Source: Paroedura picta (lineage: Eukaryota > Chordata > Lepidosauria > Squamata > Gekkonidae). Taken from it: 64,000 nt of DNA. Positions 9,700-21,000 of the stretch are shown one piece after another (within the stretch, counting starts at the first letter, position 1; each line of letters opens with the position of its first letter). Under the pieces are notes generated by a model. The model searched no databases, was not told where the DNA came from, and worked only from the letters and a program-made list of their open reading frames with translations. Position numbers and translations under genes: made by a program. The stretch is from NCBI RefSeq assembly GCF_049243985.1, contig NC_135372.1, positions 101,831,318 to 101,895,317 of the forward strand, in the 5' to 3' direction.

Positions 9700-12600
9700 C
9701 TATAAGAAATATATAAACCAATGTGAACCAAGAAGACAAAAAATGACATTGCCCAGAGATTTATCTAGGCCAAAACTTCAGCAGTAATCATCCACTCACA
9801 TCTGGAAAGTTCCTAAGCAAGGCATGATGGCTATGTTGCACATCTACCCCAAAGGGCTACAACTGCTTGAAGTCTGAGCAGGCCCATTTTTCTCCAGCCC
9901 TGCCACAAATGACATGCAACTGCCCTCAACATTTATTGCTTCCTTCAGGATAATGAGCCTGCTCAGCACTTAGACTGTTGGGGAGGACGGCAGGGTCTTT
10001 TTAGTTTACAAACCAATATTAACTGAAAGGTGGATTTTGTTACTCTCATTTAGAAGTTCAACCAATGTGATTGCCTTTATGTGATTCCCGGTACAATAAG
10101 TGTATATCCATTTTGCATAAATATTAAACTTTTTTTTTTTAAGCTGCCCAGGACTTGCCAATTTGCCTTGACAAGAAGTCAAATAATAACCAAGTATGGG
10201 AATGCTTTCATTCAACTCCATGGCTTCACAGAGTGACCAGAGGGCAACACCTGGTGGCCAGAGGCAGTAATCGCACTTAACATGCTTCGGAATAAATCAG
10301 ACCCAGCAAAAAGACTACTTCTGCGGGCAAACAGCAGCTTTAACACAATGGTTTCTAGTCTCATTTGCTACTTGATTAGTATACTTTGATTTCATGAGAA
10401 TCCATTCTTATTCCTTTTACAGTATCACATTGGTTGTTGCTGTCATCATTAATAATAATATACAACCCAAATCTACCTTCATGTGTTAATTCTAATTCTT
10501 ATCTCACCCCTTCCCCATTTGCAAAAGGTTTTATCATGGTCTCTTAATCCAGTTGTAACCTGCAACATTCAAAATGAGAACATATACAAAGATAAATACA
10601 CATTTTTATCCCTATAATTCTGAGTAGTCATAAACTGCATTCAAATTCAAAAGGCAGGTGGGAATGCACATGCTAAATTTTGTTGTTGTTGTTAGGTGCG
10701 AAGTTATGTCCGACCCATCGCGACCCCATGGACAATGATCCTCCAGGCCTTCCTGTCCTCTACCATTCCCCGGAGTCCATTTAAGTTTGCACCGACTGCT
10801 TCAGTGACTCCATCCAGCCACCTCATTCTCTGTCGTCCCCTTCTTCTTTTGCCCTCGATCGCTCCCAGCATTAGGCTCTTCTCCAGAGAGTCCTTCCTTC
10901 TCATGAGGTGGCCAAAGTATTTGAGTTTCATCTTCAGGATCTAGCCTTCTAAGGAGCAGGCAGGGCTGATCTCCTCTAGGACTGACCGGTTTGTTCGCCT
11001 TGCAGTCCAAGGGACTCGCAAGAGTCTTCTCCAGCACCAGAGTTCAAAAGCCTCAATTCTTTGACGCTCGGCCTTCCTTATGGTCCAACTTTTGCATCCA
11101 TACATTGCAACTGGGAATACCATAGCCTTGACTAAACGTACTTTTGTTGGCAGGGTGATGTCTCTGCTTTTTAGGATGCTGTCTAGATTTGCCATAGCTT
11201 TCCTCCCCAGGAGCAAGCCTCTTTTAATTTCTTTGCTGCAGTCCCCATCTGCAGTGATCTTGGAGCCCAGGAAAATAAAATCTGTCACTATCTCCATTTC
11301 TTCCCCATCTATTTGCCAGGAATTCAGAGGGCCGGATGCCATGATCTTTGTTTTCTTGATGTTGAGTTTCAAGCCAACTTTTGCACTCTTCTCCTTCACC
11401 CGCATCAACAGGCTCTTTAATTCCTCTTCACTTTCTGCCATTAGAGTGGTATCATCTGCATATCTGAGGTTGTTGATATTTCTCCCTGCAATCTTGATCC
11501 CAATATGTGACAAATCCCGCCTTTCTCATGATGTGCTCCGCATACAAGTTAAATAGGCAAGGCGACAGTATACAGCCTTGCTGAACTCCTTTCTCAATTT
11601 TGAACCAATTAGTGATTCCATGTTCTGTTCTCACTGTTGCTTCTTGACCTGCATATAAATTTCTTAAGAGACAAATAAGATGCTCTGGTATTCCCATTTC
11701 TTTAAGAACTTGCCACAATTTGTTGTGCTCCACATAATCAAAGGCTTTAGCATAGTCAATGAAGCAGAAGTAGATGTTCTTCTTGAACTCCCTAGCTTTC
11801 TCTATGATCCAGCGTATGTTGCAATTTGATCTCTAGTTCCTCTGCCTCTTTGAAATCCTGCCTGTACTTCTGGAAGTTCTCGGTCCACATATTGCTGGAG
11901 CCTAGCTTGTAAGATTTTGAGCATAACTTTGCTAGCATGAGCAATGAGTGCAATGGTGCGGTAGTTTGAACATTCTTTGGCATTGCCCTTCTTTGGGATT
12001 GGAATGTAAACTGACCTTTTCCAATCCTGTGGCCATTGTTGAGTTTTCCAAATTTGCTGGCATATTGAGTGTAGCATTTTTACTGCATCGTCTTTTAAGA
12101 TTTTGAATAGTTCAACTGGAATGCTGTCACCACCACTAGCTTAATTGTTGCTCAGTCTTCCTAAGGCCCATTTGACTTCACATTCCAGGATGTCTGGCTC
12201 CAGGTCAGTAACTACCCCATTGTGGTCATCAGGGATGTTAAGCTCGCTCTTGTATAGTTCTTCTGTATAATTTTGCCACCTTTTTAAAATCTCTTCTGCT
12301 TCTGTGAGGTCCCTACCATTTTGGTCCCTTATCATACCCATCTTTGCATGAAATGTTCTCTTCATATCTCCAATTTTCTTGAAAAGATCTCTGGTCCTCT
12401 CCATTCTATTGTTTTCTTCTATTTGTTTGCACTGTTCATTTAAGAAGGCATTCTTATCTCTTCTAGCTTTTCTCTGGAATTCTGCATTCAATTGGGTGTA
12501 TCTTTCTCTTTCTCCCTTGCCTTTCACTTCCCTTCTCTCCTTAGCTATTTTTTTTTTACTAAATCTCAAACTAGCAAAAACCAAAAATTTGTCTATCTTG

Positions 12601-15600
12601 GATTTACTGTGATGACCACAAGAGGGCTTTATGTGCTATGCATATTGTGGTATAAAGCAGTGTGTCTTAACCTTTCAAGCCTACCACTTCCAAAGTATTT
12701 AAAAATTATCACCAAATGCCACCCCCATTTTTATTACAATACTTTTATGATACCATTCCCATCTACCTTAGACCACCTTTCCTTTGACGAAATACTGAGT
12801 CTTTTCCATTTAGAAAAGAGATACAGGAAGGGGAAAATATATAGAAGCTTATAAAACTGAAGTATTAAATAGTGAGTATGAAATTGCAGCATGGAGTAGA
12901 GACAATGGGCAGAGCGAGCCTTTTCTCCCTCTCCCAGAATGCTAGAACTCAAAGGCACCCACTGAAGCTGGTGGGCAGCAGAGTCAGGATAGACTGAAGG
13001 AATCACTACTTTATGCAATGAATGATTAAAATGTGGGGTTTGCTGCCAGGTGACTCATGATGGTCACAGCCACACTGGTGCCCATTACCCCAATTTGTGG
13101 AGATTCTCCTGGAGCTCCATATTGATTTTCCCTCCGTATGCTTTATTCTTCTGTACCTAATAATTTGATTACAGCTTCAACTAATTTGCCTGGGAAGATT
13201 GTACATTGACTGAACTTTATTTTCCTGTTTCCCATCTAAGCCTGTTTTTAAAAACTGGTGCAACATTTGCTACTCTCTAGTCTTCCAGCTGAGTGGCTAA
13301 TTTAAGTGACAAGTTACATATACTGGTTGGTAAATCAACAATATTATATCTGAGTTCCCTGAGAAATCTTGGGTGAATTCTCTCAGGACCTGAGAACTTA
13401 ACTGGTTTATTTCCCTAATAGGTCTAGAACAGATTTTCTCAAGCAAGGTTTCATGAAACCCTGACATTTCTTGGCAGCCCTGGAATGATTTTCCAAATAA
13501 AAATATTTTAAAAATTTGTTAAACTTTTATTGGGTGATATGACCATAAATGGTCAAGTTGACCTGCCCTCCCCTCCCAAAATGGCCTCCCAATGATGGGC
13601 CTGGAGAGGGTGGGAAGGGGCAGGGCCCTGGGCCAGCATGTTATGCTTCACAACCATATCCTGCAGGATCGCACCACTTCTGGGGTTTCTTGAAGCTGGA
13701 AGAATGTTTCAGGGGTTTCTCAATGGTAAAAAAGTTGAGAAAGTCTGGACTAGAACTTCATCTTGCATCAGTTCTTCAGACTCTCTTCCTGAAAACAGTG
13801 GCTGAGGCATGGATATATACCCCATGCGTTCCATAGTGAACACAGAAGCAAAGAATTCATTTAGATTCTTGGCTTCCTCCCCATCTTTGCTTTGCTTAAA
13901 GCTATAGCAACTCTGTTGGCAGAGGAGGGAAATGGTGGGTATAAGGGGCCAGGAAAATACAGGCGAAATGTTGTAGTGGAAGGAACATCATCAACAGCAA
14001 GAACTGCTTTTGCTTAAAGCTACTGGTGCCACCTACCCTTGAGAGTGCTTGCCTTGATAAGATTTCAAAGGCTTGCACTACATTGATATCATCTTTGGCA
14101 CTAACTTCAAAATAGGCAATGTTCTTCTTCAAGCACCATAATGAAGCTTCTTCCTTGGATACCTGTCAGGCAAGAGGAAAGAGCATTTGATCAGGTGACA
14201 GCCATGAACAGTGAGCTTTAGCTACATCATGTTTTTATGTTCAGTTTAGATTGGTTTCTTTAATTGCCCTTCTAAGTTTGGACAAATGGTTCAAAACCCT
14301 GGCTTTATTAGAAATTTCTTTACTGATATGTGACATTAGGGATTTCCTACGTCTGACACTCTCAGCAGCTCTTCCTGGTCCTGGTTAAGTGCTAAAGCTG
14401 TGGGGAGAAATCGTTATTATCCTGCTGAGTAATCCCCATCTGTGAACTGGGCCATCACTTTTGCACATCAAATTGGCATTTCCACATTACTGCACTCAAC
14501 TCCCTGTGGGTGGCTATCTTCATCCTTTCTCTGACTGCCTAAAAAAAGGCACTTCCCAGCCTTTTTAGACTGTAAGGTTTCCACCCAGGAAGTCCAGGAA
14601 AAAGCTGTTTGGAAGAAAGGCTGGTGTGAGCTGTTGTTATTTGCTGTTCTTATACTTGAGTGGAATTACTCTCCATTTCCTTTTCTGTAAGCAGTGTTTC
14701 CACTTGCCCAAGAAATTATATTGGTATAAGGGCTCAGCCTGCTCAGTTCCTCCTTTTCAGCCTACTCAGCATCCCCCACTAGATCCTATAGTCCCCCCCC
14801 CCCAAGGTCAGGATGCTGGACTATTGATCTGATCCAGCAGGGCTGTTCTTCTTAGATCCCATAGCTTCCCATAGCTTAGGAGGTTGCTCTAAGAAAAGGG
14901 AGGTCAAGAAGAACCTGAATTCAGGACCGGAATCCTTACAGGCCACTAATCTCAATATTCCCATTCTCCATCCCCATAGAACATAAGGAAAACTAGCTTC
15001 ACTGTATCCAGGCACCCGGCCCTGTTCCTCATAAGCACTGAAGCAGAAGGGTGAGGGTGGCTGTGAATAATCTACAAGGTGGCTGGGCAGAAAGTGGCCT
15101 TTGGAGCACTCTCACTTAGCAGGCAGGCATTTATTTTTTAATCTGAAATATTCCTGCCCTATAAAAAAGATCTCATTCTTCCCAAATAAAAAAACGTGTT
15201 TTGAAAAAACGATGCTATGGGTACTGTCAGCACACTGCGTATGGCTCTTTCTCGGGACATGTGTGGAACATAGCTTTGAAAATGGTAAACAAGTATATTT
15301 CTGAAGGCATGTGCAGCTGTGGTGGACAGAATGAGCACACAGCCTCTGAAGGGATTGAAACAAAGACACAAACAAAGCATAGCTGATCCAAGGTTACCAG
15401 ACCCTCCCCCCCCAGTGGAGGTGGGAATCCTCTGCCACCAGGCCCTGCCCCCCCCCCCCCCAGCTAACCAGTGTAGGAACTTACCAGGAGAAAGAGAGAG
15501 GCCAAGGCCATGTTGCTGGCCTTGTGCAAGAAGTCATGTCATCATGCCAGCAACATCTGGGTGACACTTTAATATGTGGGGAAAAAACAATGATTTTTGC

Positions 15601-18049
15601 TAGAGTTCCCCTCCTCTTGCCCCCAGACACCAGAGCATCACAGTCATATTGCAGCATTGTAGAATCACTTCCTATGCAACCCCAGCAATGTGGTCTGGGC
15701 CTTTCTTTTCTCCTGGTGAGGCCTCCCTATCCTCTGCCAGTTGTCAGGAGGGACCTGGCAACATTAAACTTCAAAAAGTCTTCATCTATACAAGTTTTTT
15801 ACATTTATATTCCTTTGAAACCAGTGCTGTGAATTAGGGAAGTGTGAAGCAATGGGGGAATGTGAAAGACACCCATTGTCACAAGAATAGATTCAAATGG
15901 GTAGCCGTGTTGGTCTGAAGTAGCACAATAAAATCAGACTCCAGTAGCACCTTTAAGACCAACAAAGATTTATTCGTGAGTTTTTGAGTGCAAGCAAGTC
16001 TGAGGAAGAGTGCTTGCACTCAAAAGCTCACGCCTTGAATAAATCTTTGTTGGTCTTAAAGATGCTACTGGACTCTGATTCAATTGTCACAAGACTATTT
16101 CTCACGTAGTGTTGTAATGTGAAATTCACTTTAGTCCAATTCTATCCTGCAGTTTCTTGCAGTATTCATACTTCCTTTTTTTACCTCTCGTTCCTTCAAA
16201 TCAATTTTATTCCCTAGAACAACCATGGGGAAGCTTTGCTCTGCAGGAACCACCTTCTGCAAAAAGTCTGTCCTCCAGTAATTCAGGGACTCAAAGGAAT
16301 CTCTGTCCATGACATCAAAGGCCAGCACACAGCCATCTGAGCCTTTATAAAATGTTGATACCATGGACCGGAACCTCTCCTGTCCACCAGTGTCCCAGAT
16401 CTGCAAAGAAGATGAACATACATGCATTAGCAGTTTCAGAACCATAACAGATGAGCCTTCTGTTATACCAAGTTTTGTGGCTACCCCTGAGAGACAGAGA
16501 AGATTAGGGCAACACAGCCAAAACCACAGAACACAAGAAAGGAAAATGTCTCCAGATGTCCTTGTTCTTCTTCCTGCACTCCTGAGCAAATTGGCATGAG
16601 GAGGATGTGTGAACAGCAGTAGGTGCCACATTGTGAGAAGGGGGCAACGTGCGGACTGAGAAGGGATTCTAGCCACAGGAACCAGGGAAAGGGGGGTGCT
16701 GAAACTAACAGGGAAGCCTCTGTTCATGTGGTTCCTCATTAAATCCTAGCTGGCCGAGTTTCGTTGCATGTGGTAGCAACTGGAATCCAGAGAGGTAAGT
16801 ATTTACATTTTAATTTAACAGCATGGGGGAGGGGGGGATGATGAGTGGCATAGCCCTGCTCTGGCCCTGTTTCTGCAAGCTTCCACTGCAGGCTCCCTTT
16901 GATGAAAAAGACCAAACTGGTAGCCAGCTCAGAGTGTAGGTATGGTTCAGTTCACAAATTATTTGAAAATATTTCTGTGCTGTCACATGTTGTGCTGTGG
17001 GAGTGGCCTGGTGATGTCACATTCAGTACAACTGTCTGAGTGATGTCACTTCTGGTAACACGTGACTTCCAGAGGCGTGGCAGAAAGAATGGCCTGCTGA
17101 CATCCCTTCTGGGGTTTCTCAAAGCCTGAAGATTGTTTCAAGAGTTTCTCAACAGTAAAAAGGTTGAGAAAGGCTGGCTTTGGGATTCCAGAGGAACTAT
17201 CATAGCAAACCCCAAAACTAAAATTCATGAAACTGTTTTTATCAAGACCACTCAAAATGACACAACACATTGTTATTTTATTTTGGTTGGCCTTAATAAA
17301 AGTATTACATGGATTTTGGTTTTTGTATCTCACAATAGCTGTCTTTTGAGAATGGCCCATCTGATTCACCAAAATTTGTTTCAATCACATGGCAAAGGAA
17401 GCATATCCTTACCCATTGTTCCTCTTAATATTTGTGAAACAGCCCTGGGGGTGGAGAGTGTCCTGGCTGTCCGAGTTGGAATAGGACCAATCAGGGTGTA
17501 GCCAGCAAAGCTGGCCGCACCCTGATTGGCCCTGCACCTACAGGAATGTTCAGCCTGGAGAAAAAGAGGTTGAGAGGGGACATGATAGCCCTGAAAGGTT
17601 GTCACTTGGAGGAGGGCAGGATGCTGTTTCCGTTGGCTGCAGAGGAGAGGACATGCAAGAATGGGTTTAAACTGCAAGTACAACAATATAGGCTAGATAT
17701 CAGGAAAACATTTTTCACAGTCAGAATAGTTCAGCAGTGGAATAGGCTGCCTAAGGAGGTGGTGAGCTCCCCCCTCACTGGCAGTCTTCAAGCAAAGGTT
17801 GGATACACACTTTTCTTGGATGCTTTAGGATGCTTAGGGCTGATCCTGTGTTGAGCAGGGGGTTGGAGTAGATGGCCTGTATGGCCCCTTCCAACTCTTA
17901 TGTTTCTATGAGTCTACATCTCCCGCCCTCCCTCCCTGGATACTAGCCATTTTGTTGTCAGACGCTGCAGGAGCCAGTGTGTGAGAGAGAGACACAGAGA
18001 ACCCTGCCAAACTGCCAATCAGCCCTGATTACCTGCTATGGCTTCTACT

Positions 18050-18084
<35 letters not shown>

Positions 18085-21000
18085 CTGCGCCTGCCAGTGT
18101 CCCCTGGGTCCTAGCACCCATTGCATTCCAGGTTGCTGATACAATGAGTATATAGGCAGGTTGAATGATTACGTTAAATTCTAATATCCAAATTTTCAAT
18201 TCACTCAATTACAGCTGGGGAAAGTTCAAAGAACTCTGTCACAAAGTGGCCAAGATATGATCAGATTTCTGCATAATCATTAGGGTTGCCAACCTCCAGG
18301 TTGTGGCTGAAGATCTGGGATTATGAATAAACTGATCTCCAAATGATAGAGATCAGTTTACCTGAATAAAATGGCTGCTTTAGAAGGTAGACTCTATGAA
18401 GTCTCCCCCTCCTCAAATTTTGCCCTCCTCTGGCTCCACTCCCAACATGTCCATGTATTTCCCAACCCATATCTGGCAACCCTAATAATCATGGGGCAGA
18501 AGATTGAACATGAAGCTCATCTCACCTGCAGCTTCAGTGGGGTGTTGTCCACTACCACCATCTTAGACAAGACACTGGCTCCTAGGGTAGTTTGATAATC
18601 TTCATGAAATGTCTTGTGAACGTATCGAAGGAGCAGAGAAGTTTTTCCTACACTAGAGAGAAAAAAGTTATATATGTAACATTCATTCATTCATTCATTC
18701 AGGCCCCCACTCTCAGTGGTTACCATCTTGGGGTGAACAATATGACCAGCATTCAGTACAGTAAAATTCACCAAGAATTAACAATAAAATTAACAGTTAA
18801 AACAATAGGACTGTTAATTCCAACAGCAGGTAACTATATATTGTCAGCTTCAGGGCCCCTCCATGAATACATACTTTAGAAGGGGGAGGGCAGATGAGGG
18901 ATGGACAGATTTGATGTTAACTGCCACTGTGGCCTCAACCAAACGCCTGGCAGAAGAGCTGTACTTTGCAGGTCCTGTGGAACTCAGTGAGCTCTGACAG
19001 GACCCTAAGCTCCTCTGGGAGCTCATTCCACAGGCAGGTGCCGGGGACCAAAAGCCCTGGCCTGGGTCAAGGCCAGGCACTTCCTTGGGGCTGGGGACCA
19101 CCAGATGGTTGAAGTTCACCGAGTATAATGCTCTTTGGGGGGTGTATTTGGAGTGGCAGTCCCTTAGATACCCCAGACAAAATTGTTGAAAGTTGTAAGA
19201 GATGAATTTTCGTCCCTTAAAACAGTAAACTTCCTTTGCTATGTTTTACTTAAAATGTATCTCTCAGTTTCCACTGGAGACTGTCCATGTGTACAGCTTG
19301 GAATTCAACATTACCAGGCAGGGTTTTTCTCCCTTGATTTTGAGCCTTTGGCACCTATTTTTGGCATACTGACCTCATTCTACAAAGCATTTTAGGGTTG
19401 GGCGCTTCGGCCTCTGAAGCAGCCGTTGGCACCTGAAGCAGCCAGCACTACGCTGCGGGGGGGGGGGGGCGCAGGTGTCAGTGCGCCAATGGGCGCACGC
19501 ACGCAGGCGCAGAGGTCAGCGCCTGCATGTGTGTGCCTGCCCGCGGCGCAACACTGGGTACATCGGGCACAAATGGCCGCTTTGGATGCTGAAGTGCCCA
19601 ACCCTAATTTTGGCTGTAGATAATTAGGGACTGCTATAACATACAGAAGTCCAGAGTCCTTGCCGAATGTTTTGATTTCTGTCCAGATATCATACAAGAG
19701 TATAAGAAGGACTGTCTAATAATTAAACCAAAGAGAGGGAAACAGACCTATCCACTGTCAATATGATAAATATATTCATAAAAGAAAGAAAAGTGTCCTA
19801 TTTTTGTAGTTTTCCTTGTTTCATTATTCTTTAGGACTTCTGTCAAAATGGAATTCAGGTAATATCCGTTTTCAGTGAGATTCTTTCATCAGTGACAAGT
19901 CCTTATATATAATAATAGTATAATACTGGCCACAGGCTCACATAGATATGGGGACACCGGTCTGTATTGACACGTTCCCCAATTTGATTTCTGTCCAGCC
20001 AATTGAGAGTCACACTCAGAAATAACATTCAATTATTTATTAGTGATTGTAAGCTGTGAATTATCCGGGTAGTAAAAAGTTCCAGCTCTTCAATTATTTA
20101 TTAGATGTATGAGGTTTGCATTCGGCCTTACTCCCAGGGATCACAGAGTAGCACATCTTTCCTGCTCCCCCATTTTATCCTCACAAAAAAACAGTGAGGT
20201 AGTAGATTAGGCTTTGGATCTCTATTAACAACTTGACCTCTTATTATCGTATTTGTTGATTTAAGGTCTTCAGAAGCCTTGCCTTCCTTCAAAATCCCCG
20301 ACCACCAATTGTGAATGCAAAGGCATTTGCTGCAGCAAGGAGACTTGACATGGGCCTCTTATGCCCGCACAACTTATTTTCGATTTTCACTGAGGCCATG
20401 TCGGTAGGGCTTTACTTCAAATCCTGTGCCTGCACTCTGACCATCCCCCCCCCCCCGGATTTCTCTTTGGAATCGCAGAATTTATGTTCTGCATGCCAAT
20501 GAGAAATAGTGCTCTGAAATGCCTTTTGTGTGTGTATGTGCCCTGGATAGTCTCTCCTAATTGGTCAGTTTTGCACTTGACATGTTTTTTGAAATAGGAA
20601 GTAAAGATTATTCGTGCTACATTTACTCTCTGTTAGCCACATTAGCAGAATAGTAGTGGTTCTCCCCCATTCATTGATGGGCAAGCTCCACAGTTGCTTA
20701 CATTTTCCATCCCATCAATTTCTGGGTTTGTTTGTTTGTTTGTTTAGAAGCCGAATGAGTCTAGCAATACGACTTTTTCACTGAACTTGGATCACTGGAG
20801 AAAAAATTAGTGACAGGGGAAGTTTAAAAAACATTGTGTGTGTGTGTGTGTGTGTGCATGAGAGTGAGTGCTGCTTTAAACAGATGTATGCTGGGAAACA
20901 AACTCTGCAAAGCGTCCTCAGTCATGCAACTTTCTGACCTGCCTGGCTGACAATTTCATTTATCAAATGGTAGATGAACCCACAAGAGGTTCAGCCATAC

